From the NCBI GenBank assembly GCA_019118905.1, contig DWYA01000013.1, positions 1-64,000 of the forward strand: DNA of 64,000 nt, read 5' to 3'. The notes beneath the pieces were generated by a model. It had not been told where the DNA came from. It ran no database searches and saw only the letters and a program-made list of their open reading frames with translations. Positions 24,126 through 34,043 of this stretch are shown one piece after another. The translations under genes and the position numbers were made by a program. The stretch is from Ruthenibacterium avium (GTDB lineage: Bacteria > Bacillota > Clostridia > Oscillospirales > Ruminococcaceae). Within the stretch, counting starts at the first letter, position 1; every line of letters starts with the position of its first letter.

Positions 24126-25244
24126 TCAGCGGCGTTTGCGCACGATAGCAATTCCCACGCCGATAATGGCAATCACCAAGAGGATAATCACGCCAATCAT
24201 AATCGTGTTGGCAATATTTCCGGTGGGCTGTGCCTGTGCCGCCTCTGCGTTAGACCCACTTTGTGCCGGTGCCGTGCTTTCGCTGGCGGGCACCGACGAA
24301 GAAGCAGATGTGCTGGAAGGCGCTTCGCTCTTCGACTCCGAAGAAGATGCTGCCGAGGAGGAAGAACCGGAAGAGGCCGGCTTTTTATTGGCAGAAGATG
24401 CTGCCCCAGCAGGATTGTTAGCGGGAGTTGTGACCGTGTTGACTCCGCCCGGCGTCGGTGTGGTCGGCGTTGTCGGCGCAGTGCCGGTGCCGCCGGACGA
24501 GTTGCCCGACGAACTTCCGCCGGCTGCTACAAGCCCTTGAATTGCGGCGTTCAGCGCGTTGGTGGCGGCATCGACGCTTTCCTGCGTGGAGTCAGCCGCA
24601 GCCAGCACGGCTTTTGCGCTGCGCAGCGCTGCTTGCAGCGCATTCCAGCTGTCGGTGGTATACTCTGCGGCATTTTTGGCCTCTGCCGTGGCAACGGCGT
24701 TCGCCAATGCAGTAAAGTCAACTTTTGCGGCGTTGTTTTCGCCGCCTTCCCCTACAACCAGCTGTACAACGCTGCCGGTATCAATGGCGGGTGCATTCAT
24801 TACTTCGCTGGAGGTATTAACCAATTTCAGCGAATCGGAAATCGGCTGGACGGAAACCGTTAAGCCTGTTGCATCCTGCGTGGAAGCTTTAATGCTGCCG
24901 AGCAAAGTGCTGTCTTGCTGAAACAAAGCATTCTTACCGGACAAATAGAGCGTTAAGCGACCCGTTTGGGCATTATAGCGATACTCTTGAATATTGGCCG
25001 GCAAGCCGCTGTCAAAGGCAAACCAGACGCTGGCTTTTTCAGAGGAGCCCGCAGTTACATTTACTTGAAAGCTGAGGCTGACAGCGGTGACCTCCTGAGC
25101 GGAATCGGACAGATTTAAGGTGGTGGCCGCCTGGTCGGAAGTGGCCTGCATGGACACGCTTGCAGACGAAACGGCAAATGCCGCAGGAATGAAACCCGCA
25201 AGCATCACCGCCCCGCATACAAGCCCGGCAATTATTTTTTTCAT
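24126..25244 (-). CDS. Secreted membrane-anchored cohesin-like/FIVAR protein
   Basis: 372 residues. Signal peptide (MKKIIAGLVCGAVMLAGFIP then AAFA), then a beta-sandwich of about 140 residues resembling cohesin domains (AVSLSFQVNVTAG, YNAQTGRLTLYLSG, a LLGSI strand), next a FIVAR-type three-helix repeat (residues about 185-245: LANAVATAEAKNAAEYTTDS with W, then LQAALRSAKAVL), a Pro/Ser/Ala-rich linker and a C-terminal membrane helix with RKRR stop-transfer. It should be displayed on the cell surface. Located 95 bp downstream of the dockerin-bearing M60-type peptidase, a natural partner if the cohesin assignment holds. ATG at 25244 follows AAGGAGAA. Confidence 0.75.
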   Translation of the reverse strand: MKKIIAGLVCGAVMLAGFIPAAFAVSSASVSMQATSDQAATTLNLSDSAQEVTAVSLSFQVNVTAGSSEKASVWFAFDSGLPANIQEYRYNAQTGRLTLYLSGKNALFQQDSTLLGSIKASTQDATGLTVSVQPISDSLKLVNTSSEVMNAPAIDTGSVVQLVVGEGGENNAAKVDFTALANAVATAEAKNAAEYTTDSWNALQAALRSAKAVLAAADSTQESVDAATNALNAAIQGLVAAGGSSSGNSSGGTGTAPTTPTTPTPGGVNTVTTPANNPAGAASSANKKPASSGSSSSAASSSESKSEAPSSTSASSSVPASESTAPAQSGSNAEAAQAQPTGNIANTIMIGVIILLVIAIIGVGIAIVRKRR

Positions 25245-25339
25245 AGGATTCTCCTTGCGTTGTTTTGTAAAGAACAATTTTCGCAAAGCGGCGCTCTGCG
25301 CATTTGGCTTGAACAGAGCACCGCTTTGGAAAAGATTAC

Positions 25340-28300
25340 TTACGGCTCAAGGGTGATAGAAGGTAATTCGGCAGGAACGCTGACAGGCAGTGTGTCGCTG
25401 ACAAGACGCTGGCCTGCGTTGGTGTCGGCTGAATCGACGCGATACAGCTCGACGCGGATTTGCTCAGGCATTGTAAAGTCGTTGCCCGGCTCAATCCAAT
25501 ATACCCAAGTACCGTCGGAGGTTTCACCCAGTTCGCCATGCTCGGGCACATCGGCCAAAATGATTTGGCTGGCGTGATAGTTGCCCTCGCTGTCCTTGGC
25601 GGAAACAACGTTTCCTTCCATGTCAAACGGCATGACAACGTTATACGCAGGGTTTCCTTTGTAAGTTCCGGTGAGTACAATGGAACCGGCCGGAATCTTT
25701 TCGCCGGTTTCAGCCTCATAGACATAGTCGTTTTTCAGTACGCCAATGCCTTGTACATTCAGTTCGACATTATCGCCTGTGGGGCCGAGGATATCCAGCT
25801 CGGACAGCGTAACGGTGCCGCCGGCAGGATTGTGAATGGTGAGGCGCAGCTGAGAAGCATCATACGTTTTCACCCAGTCGCCGTCCTCATTCGGAAAATA
25901 GACAACCGCGGTTTCATTGCCCTCGGGCAAAGTACCGGTATAAATATCTTTCCAGTCGGTGCCGTTGGTGCTGACCTGCACCGTGCAGCTGACGCTGCCC
26001 ACACCGCCGCTGACCGTATACTTCATGGCGGTTACTTCCAGTGTTTCATGGAAGTCCACGGTGATGACGGCATCTTTTTCTTCGGTGGTTCCGGTGTAGG
26101 TGGTGGAAGCATCGTTATCTGCGATGGTATAAATCGCGGAAACGGTTTCCGGTGCACAGGGATCTTCATGGTCTGCCGGGGGAGTGGTATCCTGCTCGGA
26201 AACCAGATTGGTCTCCAGCGTCCAGTTGTCTTTGCCATATGCGCCATCGTGAGCAATCTTTAAGGCGGGCAGGGCTTTGACGTTGGAACGGTTCATGAAC
26301 TGATCCACTGCCGCAACTTCGTAAACGATGGTGCGGTTGTTCATGGAAGAAACCGTATCGGTAAAGGTGGTTTGAGTGGTGTAACCGACCACCTGACGCT
26401 TCGGCTGGCCGTTTTCATAGGTGACGCGCGTAATTTCATAGCCTGCGATGGTGGAGGCATCTATGCCGCTTTCCAAAGCAAATTGGAATACCACTTGGTT
26501 CGGCTGCGCGCCAATGGAAGCGCTGGTGGCGTCGGAAAGAACATCCTTGCCGCTGACCGTGAGCGTGCTTTCCTCTGCACTGTGTGCAAAAATGTAGTCG
26601 CGTGCGGCATCATTGATGTAATACAATGTGCGGGCTTCTGCCGGGAACTGCTCCATATAGGTTTTCGTTTCGGCATTCGGCGTCATACCCCAGCGGGTGA
26701 AGAAATCGGTGAGATTCTTCTCGGCAGCGGCACTGGCCAGACGCATCAGGTTTTGGTCGGTGTCGTTCGTGAGTTTCAAAGCAACCGAGCCGGGCGCTTT
26801 GGAGGTGTCGCGTGCATAAGTGTCGACACGCGCGAAGAAACGGCTGTCCAAAAGGGTTTGGTAATCGTCATACATGACGTACTCATAGTCCTTGTCATAC
26901 GCCAGATGCAGCTGCCAGTAAAGCGCAAGCTGTGTAAATACATCGGAAGAAGGTCCGGTGGTACCGCTGGTTACTTTGTCATAAACTGCATCGTAACCAA
27001 AGCGGGTTGCACCGTTTGCATAGGTAGCCAGCTGGGCAAAATAGTTGTTGGTGACCTCTGCGACAGCATAAGCGCTTTGGTTGATTTCGTGGCCGATTTC
27101 GTGTGCAATGCCCCAGCCGAACAAATCGCCCGAAACATACTTTCCGGCTTCATCCAGCACGACGGGCTGTCCTGCTGCAAGGCCGGGCACAGAATCCCAC
27201 TCAATGCCGATGTGGTTTCCGGCAGCGTACATAAACGCACCGGCAAACATACGTTGATAACGGATATTCAGCTGCTGCCAAGGCGTGTCGTTTTTATCGC
27301 CTGCACCGGAGAGTGTGGTTAAGCCTTTGTGCTGATAGAACAGCTCCATGGCTTGCTCCATCGCGTTGATGCTGGAAGCGAGCTGCTGGGCTTTTTGCGT
27401 GCTGTCGCCGCTGAGACCCTTCAAGATTTGGCTTGCGGGAACGGAGAACATCATGTGATCCATCACGATGTCTGTCGTGTTCAAAATGCAGGTTTTCTCG
27501 TCATACTCATGGCTGCTGACAGATGTGAAAGAAGAACCGGCGTGCTCGCTTTCGTGCGATGCTTGCAGGGAGGAAACATAAGCTTCCAGCTGCTGGACGT
27601 AGGCGGTAATTGCCTCGTTGCGCTGAGTTTCATCTGTCATGCCGCGAACGTTCAAGACAGGGAACACAGTGCCGCCGTCTACACGCACAACATACTGTTT
27701 GGATGCGTCATATTTGGCGTTGGAGGCGTACTGGACATAAAGTGCGCCGCCTTGTTCGGCTGCGATGGTTTGCAGCTGGGGAATAGTCAGCTCATTGCGG
27801 CCAATTTTCAGGCTGCCCACCACCTTGGAAACGGTGTTGTGCTCGGCGTACTGCTGGGTAGCAACCAGCTCCAGCGGAGTGCTGTCGCCTGTGGCAGAGC
27901 CTTCGCTGCCGACATAGAGCACCACGATTTCGCCGGCGGCTGCCGAGACACCCAGCGGCTGCCATGCGTTGAGGCCCGTAATGCCGAGACCGTTGTCGCG
28001 AGAGGGAACCATGGCATTATTGATGACAATGGAACCGCCCAAAGAAGTTTGCGACAGCAAGCCGCGTGCATTGTCCAGCTCTTTTTGCAGCAGAGCACGG
28101 TCGGGGTGGTAAGCACCGCCCGCATCGGGAGTATCCAAACGGGTTTGCAGTGCGTTGATGGTTTCTTCGTTGACATTGCCGTTCAAGGTAATGTGCAAAT
28201 CGTCGGCGTACAAGGCGAAGATGTCATCTTCTAAGCTGTCATAAGTGTGCAGACGCATTTCTGCAATGGTGACGGACGGCATCCAGTAGGGATGGCCGAC

Positions 28301-30760
28301 GCACACACGAAGTTCCTGAGTGCTGATACCGCCGGGAATTTTAATCAGATAATATTTGCGTCCGTTTTCATCGGTTCGCTGACCAATGGTGACATTGGAA
28401 ACCTGCTGCTCTTTGCCGGACTCGTCCTTGGCATAAACGCGAACGCGTCCATAGTAGCCGGAATCCTCGGGCTGTGCCAGAGAAATCATACCAATGTTGT
28501 AAGTATCGTCCAGTGTGACGCGGATACCGCCGTTGTCGGGGTAGGTTGCGCCGTCATCCCAGTCGTTCATACGATAGTAGGACGCATAATCGTTATCAAA
28601 CACACCAAGAGCGCTGTCGCCGCTGTCCAGCGGGCTGTTTTCCATCGTGCCGACAGCATGAGCTGCCGAGGTGATATGTGCGCTCAGTGCGCCCGTGCCG
28701 GTAGCGAAGTTAATCAGCTGGAAGGCGGGCAGCTGCGCGGGTGTAGCGTTTGCGGTGGAGGCTTCGTTCACGGCGCTGGCCGGGCCTTCGCCGAAATCAT
28801 TGGTGCCGGTGACATAAACTTCATACACCGTATTGCTCAAGAGATCGGGAATGGTGCAGCTGTTGGTGGTCAGACCGGAAATCGGGGTATAGGTTTCGGT
28901 GCCTTTTTGACGGTAGTATACGGTGTAGGTATCCGTATCCTCCATGTTTTTCCACTTGGCGTCAATGCGTCCGAACAAACCGGTCAAAGTTAAATTGTCG
29001 GGTGCGGGGGGCTTGCCTTCGGGTTTGGGGGTAACGGTGACAGGGTCGCTGTATCCGCTCTTCCAAGTGCCGTTCAAAGACTGTACACGCACGGTGTACT
29101 CGGTGTTGTTGACAAGCTTTTTGCCGCCGAAGGTGGTGACGGTCAAGCTGGTAAGCGCTGTGCGGAAGGTTTCCTCCTGTCCGTTCAGGGAAACCGATAC
29201 TTCATAGCCGGTCACGTTGACGCTGGGCTTCCAAGTGACGGTGAAGGACTTGTTGCCCGCCTGTGCGCTGACTCCTTCCGGGATGTTCATTTCCGGCTGG
29301 GGAATGCGGCTTTCCATATCGTTGAGAAATTCCACTTTGGAGATTTCGGCAAGATTGGTGGGCTTTTGGGTGCCCTGAATGACAAACGTCACTTTCTTGA
29401 CGGCGATTTGGCCGCCGAAGCTGATGGAGAGCGTGCCGTCCGGCTGGGCAGTTACTTTGCCGCCGGAGCGGAACGCGGCAAACAGGTCGATTCCGCCGTT
29501 GCGGTAGGGAATTTCCATGACCTCAACGGTACCGTCTTCCTTTTCGTAATTCACAAAGATGCTGGCCTGTGTGATAGCGTTGTCGACGCCAACGGGAGCA
29601 TCCAGCAGCAAACCTTCCATCTTGGCAGAGGTTTCAAAATTGAAATCCAGCGTAATGGGGGTTGCTTCGGAAATGTTGGAACCGGTGGCGGTTTTCAGCA
29701 CAACGCCTTCGGAAGCTTTATCACTGGTTAAGCTCTCGATGCTGCCGGAGGATACGCGCGTATCACTGCCCGTGGAGGCTGTGGCAGAGGACGAGGGAAC
29801 AAACGTGGAAAGATAAGCTTGTGTATCCAAGGTGTTTTGGTAGCCAATGGAAACATACTGAAGATCGGCCAAGTCCACTACGCCGTCGCCGTTCAAATCG
29901 CCGGAGGCTGTTTGGCTGCCCGACTCCAGCTGATTGACCTGTGTCTGCACGTCGGCAGAATCAACGGCGCCGTCGCCGTTGACGTCACCAATCAGCAAAA
30001 GGCCGGGGTGTTTGCTGCCGCTGGTGTAGTTGTAGCCGCCAAGCACACCGGTGAACAGCTGAACCTCATACAGAAGCGTATCCACAGTGAATTCCTGGGT
30101 GTAACGGGCAAAGCCGTCGGCAACGACCACCAGTGTATAATGGCCGGGGACAAGCTGCGGCGCATAGGCCGTTACGGTGGGAATTTCACTGCCGCCGGTA
30201 GCCGGCAGGGTAACAGTGGTGTGGTACTTGGTGGGGCCGTTTACATAAACTTGAAAAAGCGTGTCCTTTTTCAGCGCAAGGGCCGACGAAATCACAACGC
30301 GCACAGCGCCGTGCTCGGCATCCGTGGGGATTTCCGGCTCCTCTTCCGGCTCTTGTGTTTCCGAAGAAGATTCGGAGGAAGAAACGCTCTGAGCCTCCGG
30401 TTTCGGGGTGCTTTCCGATGTGCTCTGGGAGGTGCTTTCACTTACGGGCACACTTTCTGAGCTGCTTTGAGAGCTGCTTTCCGGCACGCTTTCCGATGTG
30501 CTTTCGGGCCCAGACTGCGAAGTGCTTTCCGCAGTGTCGGAAAAGCCGCCGTTGAAGAAGTCGTCATCCAAAAAATTGTCGTCCAGAAAACCGTCCGACG
30601 CACTTTCCGACGCAGGACGGGTGTCTGATTCGGTGACGGTGACATCAGCCGGCGGCATGTTAATCGACAAGCCGCCGCTTTCCTGTGCGAAAGCGACCGC
30701 AGGCGAAAGCCCGGTGAAGGCCATGCATAGGCTGATAAAAATGGCGAGGGTACGTTTCAA
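25340..30760 (-). CDS. Giant secreted M60-type metallopeptidase with dockerin, Fn3 and discoidin-like domains
   Basis: About 1806 residues. Signal peptide (LAIFISLCMAFTGLSPAVAF), a Ser/Thr/Glu-rich low-complexity stretch (about residues 55-145), a beta domain, a type I dockerin with two calcium loops (GDVNGDGAVDSADVQ near 257 and GDLNGDGVVDLADLQ near 285), a jelly-roll segment, two fibronectin III domains (about 500-680), a discoidin-like domain (about 690-830), and a peptidase domain (about 930-1420) with zinc motif HEIGHEIN near residue 1218, as in M60/enhancin-like mucin proteases. A further discoidin-like domain is near 1545-1655. No sortase tail. TTG start at 30760 follows AAAGGAAG and gives a clean signal peptide. 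Expected to cleave glycosylated host or dietary proteins. Confidence 0.85.
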   Translation of the reverse strand: MKRTLAIFISLCMAFTGLSPAVAFAQESGGLSINMPPADVTVTESDTRPASESASDGFLDDNFLDDDFFNGGFSDTAESTSQSGPESTSESVPESSSQSSSESVPVSESTSQSTSESTPKPEAQSVSSSESSSETQEPEEEPEIPTDAEHGAVRVVISSALALKKDTLFQVYVNGPTKYHTTVTLPATGGSEIPTVTAYAPQLVPGHYTLVVVADGFARYTQEFTVDTLLYEVQLFTGVLGGYNYTSGSKHPGLLLIGDVNGDGAVDSADVQTQVNQLESGSQTASGDLNGDGVVDLADLQYVSIGYQNTLDTQAYLSTFVPSSSATASTGSDTRVSSGSIESLTSDKASEGVVLKTATGSNISEATPITLDFNFETSAKMEGLLLDAPVGVDNAITQASIFVNYEKEDGTVEVMEIPYRNGGIDLFAAFRSGGKVTAQPDGTLSISFGGQIAVKKVTFVIQGTQKPTNLAEISKVEFLNDMESRIPQPEMNIPEGVSAQAGNKSFTVTWKPSVNVTGYEVSVSLNGQEETFRTALTSLTVTTFGGKKLVNNTEYTVRVQSLNGTWKSGYSDPVTVTPKPEGKPPAPDNLTLTGLFGRIDAKWKNMEDTDTYTVYYRQKGTETYTPISGLTTNSCTIPDLLSNTVYEVYVTGTNDFGEGPASAVNEASTANATPAQLPAFQLINFATGTGALSAHITSAAHAVGTMENSPLDSGDSALGVFDNDYASYYRMNDWDDGATYPDNGGIRVTLDDTYNIGMISLAQPEDSGYYGRVRVYAKDESGKEQQVSNVTIGQRTDENGRKYYLIKIPGGISTQELRVCVGHPYWMPSVTIAEMRLHTYDSLEDDIFALYADDLHITLNGNVNEETINALQTRLDTPDAGGAYHPDRALLQKELDNARGLLSQTSLGGSIVINNAMVPSRDNGLGITGLNAWQPLGVSAAAGEIVVLYVGSEGSATGDSTPLELVATQQYAEHNTVSKVVGSLKIGRNELTIPQLQTIAAEQGGALYVQYASNAKYDASKQYVVRVDGGTVFPVLNVRGMTDETQRNEAITAYVQQLEAYVSSLQASHESEHAGSSFTSVSSHEYDEKTCILNTTDIVMDHMMFSVPASQILKGLSGDSTQKAQQLASSINAMEQAMELFYQHKGLTTLSGAGDKNDTPWQQLNIRYQRMFAGAFMYAAGNHIGIEWDSVPGLAAGQPVVLDEAGKYVSGDLFGWGIAHEIGHEINQSAYAVAEVTNNYFAQLATYANGATRFGYDAVYDKVTSGTTGPSSDVFTQLALYWQLHLAYDKDYEYVMYDDYQTLLDSRFFARVDTYARDTSKAPGSVALKLTNDTDQNLMRLASAAAEKNLTDFFTRWGMTPNAETKTYMEQFPAEARTLYYINDAARDYIFAHSAEESTLTVSGKDVLSDATSASIGAQPNQVVFQFALESGIDASTIAGYEITRVTYENGQPKRQVVGYTTQTTFTDTVSSMNNRTIVYEVAAVDQFMNRSNVKALPALKIAHDGAYGKDNWTLETNLVSEQDTTPPADHEDPCAPETVSAIYTIADNDASTTYTGTTEEKDAVITVDFHETLEVTAMKYTVSGGVGSVSCTVQVSTNGTDWKDIYTGTLPEGNETAVVYFPNEDGDWVKTYDASQLRLTIHNPAGGTVTLSELDILGPTGDNVELNVQGIGVLKNDYVYEAETGEKIPAGSIVLTGTYKGNPAYNVVMPFDMEGNVVSAKDSEGNYHASQIILADVPEHGELGETSDGTWVYWIEPGNDFTMPEQIRVELYRVDSADTNAGQRLVSDTLPVSVPAELPSITLEP

Positions 30761-30920
30761 TTCGACACTTCCTTTCTGAATTGCGCTCGAAAAAGCAGGG
30801 CGGCGCGACCCCGGCACGCATCGTGCAAAAAAGTGGAGGACGGCGCATGAGGACAGGCCCCGTCCGGCACGGATGGTACATGGCAATGCCTGAAAAGGCA
30901 GTTTGCCTTTTATATTGTAT

Positions 30921-30949
30921 ATTATAATATCGAACCAGGGGAAAAGCAA
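30921..30949 (-). promoter_or_regulatory. Promoter of the M60-type peptidase gene
   Basis: Minus-strand TTGCTT (30949-30944), 17 bp, TATAAT (30926-30921). Predicted start near 30914, leaving a leader of about 150 nt. The rest of the 555-bp gap up to 31315 is AT-rich; apart from a small hairpin near 31002-31030 and the importer promoter I see nothing else in it. Confidence 0.7.
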
Positions 30950-31219
30950 TTCTGTTTTAGCGAAACAGGGCGCTTTTAGGCGCTTTTCTGCGATTTTTAC
31001 CAAAGGCTGACGCAGGGGAAAAAGCCTTTGTGCAAAAGAGAAAATAAAAAGGGAAAAAATGGACAGGGGAAACCAATAAAAATATTCATAATTATAATAA
31101 ATATACATTTTAGCCAAGGGCTCAAAAAACGGAATACTGTGCATTTTACCCAGTTAAAAACAAATAACTCGCTAAAAACAGGCAAAAAAGCATAAAATTA
31201 AAAACTTTATCGGAAATGC

Positions 31220-31248
31220 TTGACGATGAATAAATATGCGTGTATAAT
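31220..31248 (+). promoter_or_regulatory. Promoter of the amino-acid ABC importer
   Basis: TTGACG (31220-31225), 17-bp spacer, TATAAT (31243-31248), followed by a ~60-nt leader to the binding-protein start. Confidence 0.75.
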
Positions 31249-31315
31249 GAGGGCAATGAAAAGAGTGAACGCCCCGCTTAACCGCGGGCACAAAGAAAAA
31301 AGGAGAGAGCACAAC

Positions 31316-32230
31316 ATGAAAAAGGTAACGGCATTTTTGACGGCCTTGACACTGGCCATCGGCTTGACGGCATGTTCCGGCGCAAGCAGCAGCACCGCTT
31401 CCGGCGCGGCTGAGAGCACAGCGGCTTCTGCACCCGCTGCCCCTTCCGCATCTGCGGCGGCTTCGGGAAGTGCAGCCGGCGTTGTAGGCGGCGACCCCGC
31501 TGAACACACTGTGGAGGCCATCAAGGCACGCGGCAAGCTGATTGTGACGACAGAAGCGACTTATCCTCCCTTTGAGTTCCAAGACGAGAGCGGCAACATT
31601 GTGGGCTTGGACGCAAAGCTGGCTCAGGCGCTGGCCGACGAGCTGGGCGTGGAGCTGGAGATTCAGAATATCGACTTTAACAGCGTTGTGACCGAAGTTC
31701 AGGCGGGCAACGCCGACATGGCAATTGCGGGCCTGTCCCCGACGCCTGAGCGTAAAGAAAGCGTTGACATGAGCGACCTGTACTATGGCGGCGGCCAATG
31801 TATGCTGGTTTTGGCAGAAAATGTTGACAAATACGCCACCAAAGAGAGCCTGGCCGGACAGACTCTGGCAACCCAAAAGGGCGCTATTCAGCAAACGCTG
31901 ATGGCCGAGCAGTTTGCAGACAGCGAGGCGCTGCTGCTGCCGAAATTCCCGCAGTGCATTGCAGAGCTGAAAACAGGCGCTTGCGCGGCTGTGCTGATTG
32001 ACGAAGTGAGCGCAAAGCAGTACATGGAGACCACCGAGGGCTTGGCCATTGGCAAGGTGCCCGTGGAGACCGACCCCGCTGCTAACGGAAACGCGATTGC
32101 TGTGATGAAGGGCAACACCGACTTGCTGGAGTTTGTCAACGAGAAGATTGCAGCATACACCGAGGACGGCAGCATTCAGACATGGTTTGACGAAGCACAG
32201 GCAAAAGCTTCTGAAATGGGTGTGCTGTAA
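31316..32230 (+). CDS. Amino-acid ABC transporter substrate-binding lipoprotein
   Basis: 304 residues. Lipoprotein signal with lipobox LTAC, a Ser/Ala-rich linker, then a type II periplasmic-binding fold of the PBPb/HisJ family: TTEATYPPFEFQDESGNIVG and LDAKLAQALADELG entry motif, FNSVVTEVQAGNADMAIAGL and TPERKESVDMS. The conserved Arg and Asp of the amino-acid pocket fit the polar amino acid class; the exact amino acid cannot be read. ATG at 31316 follows AGGAGAG. A 285-bp spacer with a strong hairpin separates it from the permease, which would favour excess binding protein. Confidence 0.93.
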   Translation: MKKVTAFLTALTLAIGLTACSGASSSTASGAAESTAASAPAAPSASAAASGSAAGVVGGDPAEHTVEAIKARGKLIVTTEATYPPFEFQDESGNIVGLDAKLAQALADELGVELEIQNIDFNSVVTEVQAGNADMAIAGLSPTPERKESVDMSDLYYGGGQCMLVLAENVDKYATKESLAGQTLATQKGAIQQTLMAEQFADSEALLLPKFPQCIAELKTGACAAVLIDEVSAKQYMETTEGLAIGKVPVETDPAANGNAIAVMKGNTDLLEFVNEKIAAYTEDGSIQTWFDEAQAKASEMGVL

Positions 32231-32398
32231 GACACCGCACAAAACAAGGATCTGGGGACGCTGAAAAGCGTGAATACAAACGGGAAAGAACGGCGCCGGT
32301 GGGATGGCGCCGGTTAGAGATAAAACTTGAATGGAACGGCGGCGACCAAAAGGCGGGAAGCAATGGCGACCAAAAAGAACCGCACGCTGGCCGCAAAA

Positions 32399-32434
32399 CG
32401 ATTCGGCGCAGGAAAATCAGCCTGCGCCGAATCG
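32399..32434 (+). promoter_or_regulatory. Intercistronic hairpin between binding protein and permease
   Basis: Perfect 14-bp stem cgattcggcgcagg / cctgcgccgaatcg around an 8-nt loop, without a T-run. A second stem (cggcgccgg...) lies near 32292. Probably protects the upstream mRNA end or attenuates the permease genes. Confidence 0.55.
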
Positions 32435-32515
32435 TGTGTGTTTGTCCGGCAAGTGCTGCCGGAAAGGATGAGACGAAATAAGATATCTTTTTTGTCTGCA
32501 AAAAAGGAGTAAAAC

Positions 32516-33238
32516 ATGATTTCATTGGAAAGAATGCTCAAAATTTGGGAGCGTTACAACGGGTTTTATCTGGAAGGCCTGAAAAACACCCTGCTGGTGG
32601 CGTTGGTGGCTGTGGTTTTAGGTATTGTGCTGGGGCTTTTGGTGGCATCCGGCAGAATGCTGACGCACAATAGCCGAGACCATGCTGTGGTAAAGGTGCT
32701 GAAAGCGGTGGTGCGGTTTATTTGCACCGCTTATGTAGAAGTGCTGCGTGCCACCCCGCTGATTGTACAGGTATTTGTGATTTACTACACGGCTACCACC
32801 GCAAAGCTGGTGCTGCCCGACCCGACCGCAACCCGTATGATGTGGGGTATGCTGGCTGTTGCGCTCAACTCGGGCGCTTATTTGAGCGAGGTGATTCGCT
32901 CGGGCATCGGCGCAGTGCCGCACGGACAGATGGAGGCGGCTCGCTGCCTTGGCATGAGCCACTGGAAGGCCATGCGCTTTGTGATTTTGCCGCAGGCGGT
33001 GCGCAATATTTTGCCCGCGCTTTGCAACGAGTTTGTAACCATTATTAAAGAAACCAGCGTTTTGAGCATGGTGGGCATTGTGGACGTGATGTTCCAGGCA
33101 AGTGCGGTTGCATCGAATGCTTATATCTTCATTGAGCCGTATATCATCGCTGCGCTGATGTATTTCGTTGTTGTGTTCCCGCTGTCGAAGCTGGTGGCGT
33201 GGTTTGAAAGGAGGATGAGCCGCAGTGTCACAAGATAA
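32516..33238 (+). CDS. Amino-acid ABC transporter permease
   Basis: 240 residues with five to six membrane helices and the HisMQ/GlnP-type signature: an EVLRATPLIVQVF entry, ALNSGAYLSEVIRSGI and the EAA-like loop GQMEAARCLGMSHWKAMRFV with ILPQAVRNILPAL. It forms the membrane channel for the adjacent binding protein and ATPase, presumably as a homodimer because only one permease is encoded. ATG at 32516 follows AAAAGGAGT. The 3' end overlaps the ATPase gene by 14 bp. Confidence 0.94.
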   Translation: MISLERMLKIWERYNGFYLEGLKNTLLVALVAVVLGIVLGLLVASGRMLTHNSRDHAVVKVLKAVVRFICTAYVEVLRATPLIVQVFVIYYTATTAKLVLPDPTATRMMWGMLAVALNSGAYLSEVIRSGIGAVPHGQMEAARCLGMSHWKAMRFVILPQAVRNILPALCNEFVTIIKETSVLSMVGIVDVMFQASAVASNAYIFIEPYIIAALMYFVVVFPLSKLVAWFERRMSRSVTR

Positions 33239-33971
33239 TCGTGAATTGCTGATTGAAGTAAACGGCTTGGAAAAGCATTTTAAGCATGTTGAGGTGCTCA
33301 AAGGCATTGACATGCAGATTCGTAAGGGCGATGTTGTGGCGGTTATCGGGCCTTCCGGCTCGGGTAAATCCACCTTTTTGCGCTGCTTAAACCTGCTGGA
33401 GGTTCCCACCGGCGGACACATCATTTTTGAAGGTGTTGATATCACCTCAAAAAGCACCAATATTGACAAGATGCGCTGCAAAATCGGCATGGTGTTCCAA
33501 CAGTTTAATCTGTTTGCCAACATGACGGTATTGGATAACGTGACGGCTGCGCCCATCCGCGTGAAGGGCATGAAAAAAGAGGACGCGGAGAAATTGGCGC
33601 ACGAGCTGCTGACGCGAGTCGGCTTGGGCGACAGAGGAAGCGCTTATCCGGTACAGCTTTCCGGCGGACAGCAGCAGCGCGTTGCCATTGCGCGTGCGCT
33701 TGCCATGCAGCCTGACGTGATGCTGTTCGACGAGCCGACCAGCGCACTTGACCCCGAAATGGTGCGTGAAGTGCTGGATGTTATGAAACAGCTGGCACAG
33801 GACGGCATGACCATGGTGGTAGTGACGCACGAAATGGGCTTCGCCCGTGAGGTGGCCAACCGTGTTGTATTTATTGACGGCGGTGTAGTGTGCGAAGAAA
33901 AGGCACCGCAGGAATTTTTTGAAAATCCCACGCATCCGCGCTTAAAAGATTTTTTGAGCAAGGTGCTGTAA
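33225..33971 (+). CDS. Amino-acid ABC transporter ATP-binding protein
   Basis: 248 residues. Walker A GPSGSGKST, Q-loop GMVFQQFNLF, signature LSGGQQQR, Walker B VMLFDEPTSALDPE and H-loop VTHEMGFA: a complete GlnQ/HisP-type ATPase. It energises import through the overlapping permease. GTG start at 33225 with AAAGGAGG 10 bp upstream. The C-terminal FFENPTHPRLKDFLSKVL is usual for this subfamily. A strong bidirectional terminator closes the operon. Confidence 0.96.
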   Translation: MSQDNRELLIEVNGLEKHFKHVEVLKGIDMQIRKGDVVAVIGPSGSGKSTFLRCLNLLEVPTGGHIIFEGVDITSKSTNIDKMRCKIGMVFQQFNLFANMTVLDNVTAAPIRVKGMKKEDAEKLAHELLTRVGLGDRGSAYPVQLSGGQQQRVAIARALAMQPDVMLFDEPTSALDPEMVREVLDVMKQLAQDGMTMVVVTHEMGFAREVANRVVFIDGGVVCEEKAPQEFFENPTHPRLKDFLSKVL

Positions 33972-33974
33972 TAG

Positions 33975-34025
33975 GCAAAAACAAGAAGGGCAAGGCCGCG
34001 CGGCCTTGTCCTTCTTTGTTTTTGC
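33975..34025. terminator. Bidirectional terminator
   Basis: Long near-perfect stem: gcaaaaacaagaaggg-caaggccg pairs with cggccttg-tccttctttgtttttgc. It lies between the convergent ABC ATPase and CYTH genes. Confidence 0.9.
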
Positions 34026-34043
34026 GCTATCAAAAAGAGCGGG

